From: Lactifluus volemus
Lineage: Eukaryota > Basidiomycota > Agaricomycetes > Russulales > Russulaceae
Assembly: GCA_022376515.1 (NCBI GenBank)
Contig: WTXI01000479.1
Coordinates: 1-22,523, forward strand
Length of the DNA: 22,523 nucleotides
Direction: 5' to 3'
Each line of letters opens with the position of its first letter. Position 1 is the stretch's first letter. The position numbers and the translations under genes were made by a program. Under the pieces are notes generated by a model. That model saw nothing but the letters and a program-made list of their open reading frames with translations, had not been told where the DNA came from and made no database searches. This document shows, piece by piece, positions 1 to 9,380 of this stretch.

Positions 1-909
1 AGTCCCAGGCGATCAAGTCCGTGTGGGTGAAGAGTAAGGTGTGCTCGTGGCTCCATATCCCTATCTCTCTGCTGAGGACCCCTGGGATTACTGTCCCTCT
101 GGTCAAACCAGTATTCGGTGGTCCAGTAGGTGGGGAACACTTGAATGGCCTTGTCCTCTGTGCTAACTGTGGTCATCTGGATGCCAATACTTTGGGTCTG
201 AGGGGGCAGATCCGGGACCCAACCATCGGTCTGCGCCACCACGATGGTAGGGATCGTGGGAGCCCTGAGGAGGTTAATGTGCAACCGCCCTTGTCATCTT
301 CTTCGAACCATTCTTCCTCAGGGGTCTCTGGTCTAGCGAAGTCACCCAGCCTTTTGGGCAACCATGGTGCTATGGCTGTTAGTGAAAATGCATGTGCGTC
401 TCTGGGTTCTGGGGTGGTCTCTCCTCCACTTGAAGTCAAAAAGGCAGTGAGGGCACTGTCGGGTATCTTTGTAATACTTGTATGGATTGTAAGGCCACTC
501 GTAGTCAGATTTGCATCCCACTGGCCAGTCATAGGGGATTCCCAAGCACATAAATTACACTTGCTGATAGTCGACTACCAGGGAGTTAGGAGAGGTGCGA
601 TGCTTTCTGTAGGGGTTGAAGAAGTCAGCGTCAGCCTGTGAGACCCAAATGATCTGAGGGAGTGAGAGGTCGAGGTTTGCTGATTGTATCTCCTCCCAAG
701 TGTACAGCAATGAAGTGACCGGCGAATTAGTAATGGGAGGTACAGATAGCCTCCTGGCAGAAGCATTTGTGTTGGCCGTGGTGAATGTATGTGATGTGGA
801 TTTGTCGCTTTGGGAAGAACTTGAAAAAGTAGTGGGTGGTAAAAGGGGGTTCTTGGAAGAGGGAGTGAAGCTGCATTGTGCTTTACCCATCCATCCTCAC
901 CTTATTATA
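1..909 (-). pseudogene. Unidentified 3' ORF remnant of gypsy element C
   Basis: This minus-strand stretch follows the chromodomain of element C and continues in its direction. Readable pieces are a Ser/Thr-rich segment (about 890-555), a piece with a WEEIQSANLDLSLPQIIWVS-type stretch, and pieces in two overlapping frames between 551 and 173 (one with an acidic EEEWFEEDD cluster). Upstream of 240 a third frame reads plausibly as protein up to the window edge. The reading needs several frame changes and crosses stops, so it is a decayed gene that continues beyond the window. I do not recognise a domain. It could be a 3' accessory ORF of the element or flanking sequence it picked up. Position and strand are certain; coding status is inferred. 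Confidence 0.4.
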
Positions 910-1606
910 GCCCCTCTGGTCTTTGTTGGGTTTTGTTTGTGAAATTCTTCTACCAAGTCCTCCGCGTGCACTTGATTAGCTGGTACTCAGGTGTTATAAG
1001 CATGCGGATATCCTTTCTATTTCAGGAAGTACTCGAGGCATCCTTTGCCGCGCCCCTTTTGTCTGGAGTCCAACACCTGCTCAAGCTCATACTCTTCTTC
1101 CTCTTCTATTACATCAGGGGCTGGTTTTGTGAAGGCCTGGCCGTTCTCCTCCATCTCCTTATATGGAGATAGAAGGGATGCGTGGAACACTGGATGGACA
1201 CATTTTTGATGCCACTGATCTGGAAGCTTCAGTTTGAACACCACCAGGCTGATCACCTGAACCACAGGGAAGGGGCCATATCGCTTTGGGGCTAGCTTGG
1301 CAAAAGGGTGTGATGTTTTCAAATTTTTCCCATCTAGCCAAACTTGATCCTCTTTTTGAAAAGGTTTATAAGCTCGCTTCCCCTTCTTCCTCACATTTCA
1401 TTTTTGTAAGAGGTCTTGCGCCCTTTGGATGGCTTGGTGTGCTTGGTTATGTTTTTCCATCAGATAATCTTTGCGCCATTCTATTGCTGGCATCTTTCCT
1501 TCCTTTTCAGTTTGCCACACGGTGGGTGTGTGTCCCATGAGTAAGTCAAATGGGGTTTGCTTTGTTGTCTCGTTGAGCCATAAATTGTGGATGAACTGGG
1601 CTAGCG
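910..1606 (-). pseudogene. Integrase C-terminus and chromodomain of gypsy element C (truncated)
   Basis: Minus-strand translation gives the end of a Ty3/gypsy integrase: LAQFIHN, NETTKQTPFDLLMGHTPTV, then a GPY/F-type region (KRYGPFPVVQVI; HPVFHASLLSPYKE) and a chromodomain start (EEYELEQVLDSR). The chromodomain continues as LEYFLK-stop-KGYPHAYNT-stop-VPANQVHAEDLVEEFH. Both stops sit where chromodomains carry Trp (VKWKGY and the following W), so TGG has become TAG and TGA. One further stop separates the two integrase pieces at about 1398. The N-terminal integrase, RT and protease are absent because the left LTR of element A begins at 1607 in the middle of the LAQF motif. Integrase inserts element cDNA, and the chromodomain targets it to modified histones. 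This copy cannot be functional. Confidence 0.85.
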
Positions 1607-1740
1607 TGTAAGGCTTCTGTACGCGAGTAGTCTTGAGCATTAGAAAGTCTGTAGTAGTATAGATTAGATGAATAGATGAGATTTGAACTTGAAAACCCCT
1701 TAAGAGCACTACACAACTGAACCAGCCAAAACTGTGATTC

Positions 1741-1746
1741 TTTATT
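1741..1746 (-). promoter_or_regulatory. AATAAA polyadenylation-like signal in the 3' LTR
   Basis: TTTATT on the plus strand reads AATAAA on the element strand, about 135 bp before the outer end of the LTR. The same hexamer is kept in the other LTR at 12979-12984. Its position suits the R/U5 part of an LTR, where transcript 3' ends form. Function is inferred from sequence and position only. Confidence 0.4.
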
Positions 1747-2377
1747 GTGAATACTTTGTAAAAGGGTAAGTCTGCCTTCCATCAGGGAAGACAGGCAACA
1801 TAAATACATGTTCTACTACCCTAGATCTACAGTAATCATAGTCCAATCTGTCATGATCAAGAGGATCACAACATGTTTCACTTACTTATGAAACATCTTC
1901 ATAATCACACAGTTTTCACGCACCTCAGTGATCTAGAGTACTTAATATATTTGTTGCAGGTCACCCCATCAGAGTGCACTGCTATAATCAATGTGCAACG
2001 CTCGCAGGATGTCGCAGTGTTGCTTAATTGCTTGTTATCTAGGCAGACTGGGCTGGCTGTGTCATTTGACACAAGATGCGACTAAGCTCTTGGATCGGAC
2101 TGCCCATGCTGTGGGCACGATAATCATTAATAGCAATATCTTTTATTGCTTTGTCATGTATCAATAAGATCTTAGATCATGTTTCATATGAGGCACTCTT
2201 GTTTCAGTGTGCATAAAATTTGTGTCTTAATTGTGAGGCCTGACGACCTCACGTTCATATTCTCTCTGACTCAAGCTCAGTATGAGCTTGAGCTGGTCTG
2301 GGGGGCCGCTCATGCGACTTCTGACATGTTGATGTGTCATGCGACACCAGCCTCGAGCTGGCCCATGTTATACAGAT

Positions 2378-2402
2378 TGCTTAGGATCTTCGATCCTAAG
2401 CA
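2378..2402. other. Perfect LTR hairpin (11-bp arms, 3-nt loop), left copy
   Basis: TGCTTAGGATC, loop TTC, GATCCTAAGCA form an 11-bp perfect stem. The identical sequence is in the 5' LTR at 13620-13644. The CpG at the loop edge is kept here although most CpGs of this LTR are lost. It could be an RNA or DNA structural signal of the LTR; its role is unknown. Confidence 0.8.
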
Positions 2403-2489
2403 GTACTTTATCTTAACACTTCACACAGGTATTTTATAGATCAGGTGTGACTTTAGTTATGGTATGGCATCCATTAGGGGCACCTTACA

Positions 2490-2500
2490 CCCTCCCTCAC
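2490..2500 (-). other. Polypurine tract of element A
   Basis: On the element strand GTGAGGGAGGG lies directly before the TGTAAG start of the 3' LTR. In LTR retrotransposons this tract resists RNase H and primes second-strand synthesis. Purity, length and exact abutment to the LTR make the call firm, and it sets the element's orientation independently of the ORFs. Confidence 0.85.
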
Positions 2501-2686
2501 AAGAATAGACTGAGGGGTCAATTGATGTAGATTAGAGTTGAGTGATAATGTTGCCAATGATACTGTATCATTGATGCAGATAGGTAGTGCGTTTGTAACA
2601 CGATAGTGAATACAAAGATAAGATGGGAAAATGAAGGCGTGATCTGAGGCAAGTACCCTTGGGATAAGCTGATTCTTTCAATTGCA
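2501..2686. other. Spacer between the last accessory ORF and the polypurine tract
   Basis: This is AT-rich sequence without a convincing reading frame. It would be the 3' untranslated part of the element A transcript. No repeat or motif stands out beyond several GATC and GATA words. Confidence 0.4.
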
Positions 2687-3124
2687 CTATCCTGGGCCCA
2701 TGCTAATATTATCATCATCCCATCCATTGTGGGTAGTTTCTTCTTTGTCTGGATGGTCGATATGAGTGTACACGAAGTCAGGTGGGGTCATGGGACGTGT
2801 GATGTCTGCTATCTCCTCACACAATGCAGGCTGTAAGCTTTGCACCTCCGAGGACTGCTCAAGAGCCAGATTGTAGTTGCCCAGAGCGTCCATATGCACT
2901 GACTTTGAGATGAATTCAGGGTGGTCTGTAATACACTGGTGTGCAAGGTCTCTTGCCTGCTTCAAGATCGGCGTGCACGCACTGTCAGGGTGATCAGACA
3001 GCAACATCTCAATGTACGCAGTGGCCCAGGGATGCCACTGCTCCGCTTCTTTGGGGGAAACTCCGTTCCAAGCCAGGAATCTGGCTACTGATCTAATGCC
3101 TAGCTTAGGAGCAGTGCTGAACAC
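2687..3124 (-). CDS. 3' accessory ORF, module 3 (unknown function)
   Basis: A 145-codon open frame on the element strand encodes a soluble, mildly acidic protein with no membrane segment. Readable landmarks are SVARFLAWNGVSPKEAEQW at residues 12-30, HPWATAYIEMLLSDHPDS, an alpha-helix-like RDLAHQCITDHPEF stretch, RPMTPPDFVYTH, and an acidic tail ending GWDDDNISMGPG. Unlike pol it has no internal stop, which stands out in a CpG-depleted element. It may start inside a longer gene, because the initial Met is not preceded by an obvious leader. I recognise no family and assign no function. It could be the C-terminal exon of the accessory protein begun at 4991, or a separate gene. The same strand as pol and position before the polypurine tract mean it travels with the element. 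Confidence 0.55.
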   Translation of the reverse strand: MFSTAPKLGIRSVARFLAWNGVSPKEAEQWHPWATAYIEMLLSDHPDSACTPILKQARDLAHQCITDHPEFISKSVHMDALGNYNLALEQSSEVQSLQPALCEEIADITRPMTPPDFVYTHIDHPDKEETTHNGWDDDNISMGPG

Positions 3125-3710
3125 TCCCTGTTACAGCTCTACTGGGGCCAGGTCCCAACTAGGGTTCAAGAGTTCTGATCTCTCCCAAGATCTAGGTTCA
3201 GGGTCACTCAAGGTGATGATGCGCAGAACCCTGTGGTGTTGTAGCACAGCCACCAAGCTTCGATGGCCCTATTAGGGCATATAGGAGGGTAAGAGAAGAG
3301 GGGAAAAGAGGAGGGGGAGTTCTTTGTTACTTTAGGAGAGGGTGAAACAGGTAGATTGAGTTAAAGCTGAAGCTGAGGTACAAGCTACCAGCGAAGGCCT
3401 ACTTATACAAGTACACTAATTGTTGTCCCCAATGAGGCGAGACAATAAGCACAAGGTCAGAACAATAGCAACTGAGAACAATAGAGACTCAAGACAATGA
3501 CACTGGACAGATAGGGGCAAACAATAGGAAACCAAGACAATAGAACAGTCAGCACAATAAGAACAATGTGGAAGGGAAGTCATCACAGTGAGTAAGCAGG
3601 TTATGGAAGCATAAGGTCCAACATGCCCTGCATTCCGTAACACTTCCTCTTCATATGGTTCAGAGTGTCAGGTTTGGTGAATGAGCAGCCACTCCTGGGT
3701 TATCATCTGC
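3125..3710. other. Gap with a purine-rich block and irregular ACAATA repeats
   Basis: No gene is supported here. From about 3289 to 3340 the plus strand is nearly all purine (runs such as GAGAAGAGGGGAAAAGAGG), which is a pyrimidine tract on the element strand. From about 3443 to 3570 the word ACAAT[AG] recurs about eight times at 12-22 bp spacing. Pyrimidine tracts are common in fungal promoters, so this could be a regulatory segment of the accessory ORFs, but that is inference. Confidence 0.45.
3443..3570. repeat. Irregular ACAATA microrepeat cluster
   Basis: ACAATA or ACAATG follows G, GA, AA or GC at about 3443, 3467, 3478, 3494, 3519, 3537, 3554 and 3563. The intervening sequence is not conserved, so this is neither a tandem satellite nor a CRISPR array. 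It may be a decayed short tandem repeat. Confidence 0.6.
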
Positions 3711-4445
3711 TCATACCTTTGCAGTACTCTGAGGAGTGCCGCAGCCACGCTCAGGAAGTGGGTCTGGAGTAGGCCCTTGTGTATTGCGGAACTGTTGAAG
3801 TTCTGAGGCAAGAAAATCAAGAGTGCGTGAGTGCCCTCTATGTGTGTGGTCTGAAAACCCTTTCTGACAAAGGGAATGCCTATGTATCAGAAGTGCGGGT
3901 CCACAGAGTGTTTCCAGTACAGCCAACGCTTCTAGATGTTTATGTGGGTAGTTAGCATGGGTTCCTGGCAATCTGTGGGACTGGTGTGCATTTGTAGATT
4001 GTCCTATTGCTCAAGGGCATGGCTATGGAGTGTGCTGTGCAATTCTGGGGGCATGAGGTGGATGTGTTCTGCATAGCCCCAAGCGAATCTGGTCTTTTCA
4101 GATATGTTTAGGAGAGTGTCCACCTCTGATTGTGTGCATGGGTCTTTAACAGGTGAAATTAATACACCATTTCTCCCCCCCCAAGACCAGGCCCACTAGT
4201 GGTATTCTGCCGTCAGCTTTGCATGCAGCAATGGCCCCAGGGGCGTAGAATGTTCTGGACCAGACCAGAGTGGTCTGGAAATTCGGCATACCATCCAGAG
4301 TCATGGATCCGGTGGCATACACATAGCGTGAGTAGGCATTAAAATCTAGCTGCCCGTCCAGGAAGGCGGGAATGTCATCATTCGGTACACACAGAGAGTT
4401 GTCTGGGTGGCACAGGATTATGGGTAACAGCGTGGGAAACCCAGG
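3711..4445 (-). pseudogene. 3' accessory ORF, module 2 (unknown function, frameshifted)
   Basis: On the element strand a clear protein-like reading runs from about 4445: CHPDNSLCVPNDDIPAFLDG, then QLDFNAYSRYVYATGSM and QTTLVWSRTFYAPGAIAACK, up to VGLVLGG. A run of eight G (C on the plus strand, about 4173-4180) then shifts the frame, and it resumes as VLISPVKDPCTQSEVDTLLN and EKTRFAWGYAEHIHLMPPEL until a stop at about 4004. A further open piece, 3971-3711, reads HLEALAVLETLCGPALLIHR and RTLDFLASELQQFRNTQ. The composition is that of a globular soluble protein and matches no domain I know. A CTTCTTAG just upstream (4446) could be a splice acceptor, but phase does not match a donor cleanly. The function is unknown. 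Confidence 0.5.
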
Positions 4446-4629
4446 CTAAGAAGAGGGGGTGATTAGATCCTGTGCAGGTGTGAGTGTGGTTGCGGCGATC
4501 GGCGAGCCCGGAGGTCTGCACAGTCATATCTGTGACAGCAGTTGTGGTGGGGCAGAGACCAGGTGAGGGGTCCTGCAACCTCTGATTGTCAATTCCGAAT
4601 GCACCAAAGTGCATGGCGATGGATCTTAC

Positions 4630-4991
4630 CTCAAGAGTTTGTGTGGCCATTCCCCCTGAGAGTAGGCCATCTGCTCAGTCAGCTCAGTGACTTGGGCAAT
4701 TGCTCGATCTTTCTGTTTATTGCACTCTTGCAATGTAAGGTTCAGAGTGTGCACTTAGTCACACAATTCCACAATAGATGCGAGAAGTGAATCATGCTCT
4801 TTAGTAATGCTGCTGATAATGGAAGTTTCATGTGCACGTTCTGCTTCCTCAAGAGATGGCTTTCCAGCCACGATATGCTCCAGGTAGTGGACTGTCCAGT
4901 GGGTGCATGTCTCACATGTGCGTGGCTCATGTGTGATAATGTGAAATCACAGGTTATGGCACCAGCTCATCACAGGTTGTTCATCCAACAT
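4630..4991 (-). pseudogene. 3' accessory ORF, module 1: CxxC plus coiled coil (element A copy)
   Basis: Starting at an ATG at 4991, the reading contains FHIITHEPRTCETCTHW (a CxxC pair), then HYLEHIVAGKPSLEEAE, then a heptad-like region with LTLQECNKQ and AIAQVTELTEQMA. Two in-frame stops interrupt it: TGA before FHIITH, where element B has CGC (Arg), and TAA after ELCD, best explained as CAA (Gln). Both fit C-to-T change. The piece ends at LLR followed by GTAAGA, which looks like a splice donor at 4629. Element B carries a homologous reading at 20877-21304, so two diverged copies support it being a real gene carried 3' of pol. CxxC plus coiled coil suggests a metal-binding or dimerising protein, but no activity can be assigned. 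Confidence 0.65.
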
Positions 4992-5255
4992 CAGATGCGA
5001 TAAGATTGCAGCGATACTGCGGGACAATATCTGTGTGGTTCCAGTGGGTACCGGGACTTGCAAGGTTTGATTAAGAATCCCTGCGATGTTTTAAGAATGG
5101 TCACAAGTCCACACTTTGGACATGTTATCTGTCATGTATAGATCAACCCTGTTTCATAGCGGGGTAGGTGCCTTAATTAATCAGTTTCACAATCACCAAG
5201 GCGGTCGCTTCTCTTAGATGTAGATATTCTTGGTTATCAATAGTGCACAAGTGCA
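4992..5255. other. Spacer between pol and the accessory ORF, with a block conserved in element B
   Basis: This 264-bp spacer follows the pol stop. Around 5164-5183 it contains GGTAGGTGCCTTAATTAAT, identical in element B at about 22004-22022, with looser similarity on both sides (GATCAACCCTGT, CTTAGATGTAGAT). Conservation outside a reading frame in two diverged copies suggests a functional signal, such as a transcript end or promoter of the accessory gene. No experiment supports a particular role. Confidence 0.6.
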
Positions 5256-6743
5256 TCAAGCTTTCAATGCATGGTGGGGTAGATCTAGTGGATCTACCAC
5301 GCCCATCAGCTCCAGATAATCGTCGAGTGCCTGTAGATCTTTGCACTCCTTGTATGGTTCCCAAGTAGTGTCACCTAGATTCCAGCATACCTGGAAAGAT
5401 AACTTATTTTTGTCCCAGTTATAGGCTAAGATTGCATCAACAAGCCACTCCTGATCATTAGACGTGCCAAAGTCATAGAATGGGTGTGCTTCCTGATGCA
5501 GGAATAGTGCATCATCATTGGCGATGTGTGCATGCAATCTGCTCTGGTGAAATCGATTATGGATTCTGCGCACCTTCAGGGGTGTGGGCAGATCTACTGA
5601 ATATGTGGACACCTCTGGGTGTGCATCAATGATCTTGAATGGGCCAATATATTTAGGCATCAGTTTCTGCACCTGTCCTTTCGGTAGGGATAGATCTGCA
5701 ATGGAAACATAGACCAGATCTCCTACTGTAAACTTATTGTCTTGTTTACACCTGGTGTTAGTGTAGTGTGTCTGGTGAGCTCTACTTTCAATGATAGCAT
5801 CATGTGCATCAGCCAAATTCTGTAGAGCTTTGTTCACAAAGTGCTTAACCCCAGGAACCACGCTTGGCTCTGGGCGTGCACCAGGATTAATGCTTGGGAT
5901 GTAGCCACTGTTCAGCTCGAATGGAGTGAAGCTGGATGAGCTGCTCATGGCTGAATTGATTGCAAATTCAGTCATAGGTACTTTCTCAGACCAGTCACGC
6001 TGATCCGTGCTCACTAGTGCGTGGAGGATCTGACTAATTGATCTTATCGCACACTCTGATGCTTCATCCGTTTGCAGATAAAAAGATGTGGACATAAGTA
6101 ATCATGTTTCTAGTAATCTGTGAGTCTCATGCCAAAAGCAAGATGTGAATTTAGAGTCCCGATCTGATACAATAGATTGCGGGAGCCCATGCAATCGCAC
6201 AATCTCCTGAACATAGACCCACGCAAGTTCGCTCACCTTAATTGTTGTACAGATCGGCACCAGATGCACCATTGATGTTAAGTGGCAGATAACCACCCAT
6301 AGGTAGTTATAGCCGCCTGAATCTGGAAATGGACCTACAAAGTCCATCGCTATTGATTCTCAGGGTTGGACCAGGATCAGGAGACTATGCAATAGTCCTA
6401 GCACTTTCTGAGTGTGATCCTTGGTCATCTGACATACTGGGCATGTTTTACAGTATAATTCCACATCCTGTCTGATGCGTGGCCACCAATAGTAGCGGCA
6501 GATATATTCCGACATCTTTTGTGGCCCCAGGTGTCCTAACACTTGGTGTGCCTGCATGAGCATGATCTCGGTTAAGTGTCGCTTATCACGTACAACTGCC
6601 GGAATGCACAGTACACGATCTCCGGCCAGATTGTGTGTATACAGTAGATTATCGATGATTGTGAAGCTCTTGTAGTGCTTAATCTTCGCAAGTATCTTTG
6701 AGAACAGTGAATCTTTCTGATATCCACGTCTCACATCTTTCAA
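5256..6743 (-). pseudogene. Integrase and chromodomain of element A pol
   Basis: One frame with two internal stops (6362-6360 and 6104-6102) encodes a complete chromoviral integrase. The zinc-binding H-x4-H...C-x2-C is visible (HQVLGH; YCKTCPVCQ). The catalytic core shows MDFVGPFPDSGG, VSDRDSKF and TDEASECAIRSI, which gives D, D and E with 35 residues between the last two. A GPY/F-like region (KYIGPFKIIDAHPE) follows, and a chromodomain lies near residues 215-255 of the last segment (EWLVDAILAYNWD, FQVCWNLGDTTWEPY). The protein ends with LELMGVVDPLDLPHHALKA. TGA at 6360 stands where the family usually has Trp before ESIAMDFVG. Integrase would insert cDNA and the chromodomain would direct it to heterochromatin, but the stops abolish this. 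Confidence 0.93.
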
Positions 6744-7049
6744 GAAGATCTTATCACCCTTGATGTGTGGTCATAGATCTGAGTGATGATCTAATGAATC
6801 AATCACTCTGGGATCATCCTGAGAGTTGTCAGGGGGCAGATCTTTCGTCTGAGGTAGGGGATCTGGTTCTTTGTGTGCAGCAAGCTTAGCCACCTCACTC
6901 TGGCGTGGCTTGATCGCCTCTATGATCTTGCACTTAGATGCAAATGATATGTCTTCATCTGGTCTTTTAGGAGCATGCTGTTATCTCTTGGGGCGGCTGG
7001 CTATGAGGATATCCTCACTCTGTGTGCTTATCACACGATTCTCTTCAAA
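6744..7049 (-). pseudogene. Pol linker between RNase H and integrase
   Basis: The pol frame continues through here with stops at 6983-6981 (TAA) and 6773-6771 (TGA) and no frame change. The residues are hydrophilic (SEDILIASRPKR, KRPDEDISFASKCKIIEAIK, KEPDPLPQTKDLPPD) with no recognisable domain, as expected for a spacer between RNase H and the integrase zinc finger. Confidence 0.7.
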
Positions 7050-8729
7050 TCAATCCCATGGCAGATCTTCTCCCTTGGGATCTAGCTGAGAATCTGCGTT
7101 TACATATTGAGCTGCACTCTGCTGCTCATCCCACAGATCACTCTCATAGTATCGCGAGAGTGCATCTGCTACTAGATTAGATTCCCCTTTAATATAGATG
7201 ATGTTGAAATCAAATTGTGCTAGGAATTCCATCCATTGCACCTGTCTGCTATTAAGTCGGCGTTGAGTTTTGAAGAACTCTAGTGCCTTATGATCTGTAA
7301 CGATCTGGAGCTTCCATCCTAGAAGCTTATCTTCCCATTTAAGGAGTGCCTCAAGGATCACGACTGTTTCCATCTCAAATACTCTGTAATTCATCTGAGC
7401 TGAAGTGAACTTCTTCAACATGAAGCCTGTGAGGTGGCAGGTCTGCCAAGTTTCACCTTGCCCATACATCACACTGATTCTAGACATTGATGCATCGCAA
7501 ATTACCCAGATTGGGTCGACAGATAATGGGTTGATAGGTTTAAGGATCGGCGATCTACATGTGATCGCCTTAATATTCTCAAAGCATGCTTTGTGCAATG
7601 GTTTCCAATAGAATGGTTGCCCATTCCGGCAGATCGCAGACAATGGACTGGTGTATGCAGTAACATCTGGCATGAAGTGCGCCAGGTACTGCACAAGTCC
7701 AAGGAATTGCTATACATCTTTGTGATTGCAGGGTGTACGCCATTCTCATATCTTCGCCATCTTATTGGCATTAGCATGCACTCCCCGATCATCTATGTGA
7801 TGTCTGAGACAGTCCATGTTGCTTGAGTAAAGATCGCACTTATCTCTTTTGAGATAAAGTTGATGTTTCCTTAGTGTTTTAAACACATGATCCAGATGCA
7901 CTTCATGATCTTCCAGCATATCGCTGAAAATGAATAGATCATCTAAGTAGGCATACACATAGATTCCAATCACATCACAGAAGATCGCTGTCATGAGGCG
8001 TAGGAATGTGGCAGGTGCATTACAATCACCCTACTGCATCACATTGCTTTTGAAGGTCCCGAAGACTGTGGAGAATGCAGTCTTGTGTACATCTGTGAGA
8101 TCAACTCACACTTGTTCGTAGGCGTTAGATAGATCAATCTTAGATCGGTATCTCATGTGTGCCATGTCCATCCAGATCTGATCTTGATCTGGGAATAGAG
8201 TGATGTCTTTATGTGTATTATCATTCCGTTGGTGACAGTCTATGACTGTACGTAGACTGCCAGATTTCTTCAAGATACACAGCAATGGTGCTGCCTGTGG
8301 TACCGCTTTAGGGGTCCACCAGCCATTATCAATGTAGTGGTGAAGCTTCTCCATCAGCTTAGATTGCATCGCCTCAGCATATCTCGGTAGTCAATAGAAA
8401 TAGTGCTTATTCTCATCAATCAAAGGTATTTTGTGATTGATTTCTTGTAGTGGTGGTAGCCCTGGTGGGGAACCATTCATAATGTCTGCGTATTTCACGA
8501 ACCAGCATTCACGACAACTCTCTAGATCAATCTTATCTGTATTAGTTTTATTTATAGTGTCCATTGATTGGACGTGAATCTCCTTCTGCCTCTCACTCAG
8601 AAGTGATGATGGTGTGCCCAGATCGTGATGTATTAGCAGAGGTTTCACAGATCTGGCCAATAGTCAATGATCAGTGCGCAAGATTGTTGCTCTGCCAGAT
8701 GCAGGGGGTCATGCATGCGCAGATCGCTT
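7050..8729 (-). pseudogene. Reverse transcriptase and RNase H of element A pol
   Basis: One frame holds the RT fingers (LPPLQEINHKIPLIDENKHY), a motif A region (SKIDLSNAYEQV), the catalytic YLDD at 7949-7938, and the thumb and connection (FLGLVQYLAHFMPDVTAYTS). RNase H follows, with ICDASMS, the Glu of FEMETVV, VTDHKALEFFKT and VADALSRYY. In-frame stops lie at about 8711, 8666, 8393, 8108, 8033, 7748 and 7712; five are TGA and two TAG, several at positions where relatives carry Arg or Gln. There is no frameshift in this 1.7 kb. The enzyme would copy the element RNA into DNA. Catalytic residues remain, but translation would stop repeatedly. Confidence 0.93.
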
Positions 8730-9380
8730 TCATGAGATCATGAGATCTTCCTGTCCCACTGATAAGGTAGGGACTATCTGTTCATGATAAGATAATGTGT
8801 TGTGGCCGAAATCCATTACTAATTCATGTTTTCGCATGAATGGAGTGCCAATGATCATATCATAGCAATCAATATTGACAACATCTAGATAGGTGTCATC
8901 ATCTTTGATCAGGCCAAGTGTAAGCGAAGCTTTTGCTCTGAAATTAATAACAGATCTACTTCTGACCATGCCTAGTTGTAGCGTGATCGGGTTCTCCAAC
9001 TGAGTAACGTTTAATTTGGCTATGCAAGCAAAATCATGTGTAACAGATACTGTGGTGCTTCCTGAGTCTAACAGGGCATAGGCTTCGAGGCCATTCACTT
9101 TAATCAGGGCAGCCATACACCTGCGATCATTCTTAGAGCTGCAAGGTCGTTCACTAATCGCATAAGTTCTGCACTGGGCCAATCTGAACTCCCGATCGTT
9201 AGATTGATTGTCATCATGTGCAGCTGCAATGTGAATGATTGTGATCTCATCGTTATTGCCATTCTGAATGAATTCATACGTTGGCACTGCCTGATTATTT
9301 ATCCCATTACAGGCATCTATGATTCCATTGATCTGTGGCCCTTGAACTGTTCCAATGTGCTTAGGAATGGGCCTGATCAA
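8730..9380 (-). pseudogene. Retropepsin-type aspartic protease of element A
   Basis: This open segment of 216 codons carries the protease active-site motif LLDSGST at residues 103-109 (Asp about 105) and the downstream hydrophobic flap partner YDMIIGTPFM near residues 173-182. The N-terminal 90 residues are an Asn/Asp-rich linker. In the family the enzyme acts as a homodimer to cleave the gag-pol polyprotein. The segment has no internal stop and ends at TGA where CGA (Arg) is likely ancestral. It lies in the same frame as RT and integrase, so gag-pol after the zinc knuckle was one continuous reading frame. Confidence 0.9.

Larger units (their letters stand above)
1607..2489 (-). repeat. 3' LTR of element A (CpG-depleted)
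   Basis: This 883-bp repeat aligns along its whole length with 12844-13729, starting TGTAAG and ending CCTTACA, a 6-bp terminal inverted repeat with TG...CA ends. It truncates an integrase gene at 1606. Compared with the other LTR, more than 40 CpGs read TpG or CpA here, and I found no CpG-to-TpG/CpA change in the opposite direction. Differences outside CpG are fewer. It lies next to the polypurine tract, which fixes it as the 3' LTR of the minus-strand element. Confidence 0.95.

Noticed and set aside
21..641. Plus-strand 206-codon ORF
   Set aside because: It is antisense to the element C 3' region, has no recognisable domain, and its direction opposes the clear integrase/chromodomain reading next to it.
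1546..1809. Minus-strand 87-codon ORF over the left LTR edge
   Set aside because: It lies mostly in the LTR, has a near-identical partner at 12835-13038 in the other LTR, and spans the junction; its conservation follows from LTR identity, not coding.
3443..3570. CRISPR-like array of ACAATA units
   Set aside because: The repeat word is only six bases, spacing is uneven and the genome is eukaryotic; no cas-like genes are present.
4446..4629. Intron joining accessory modules 1 and 2
   Set aside because: A GTAAGA donor and CTTCTTAG acceptor exist, but the reading phases on the two sides do not match, so I did not call it.
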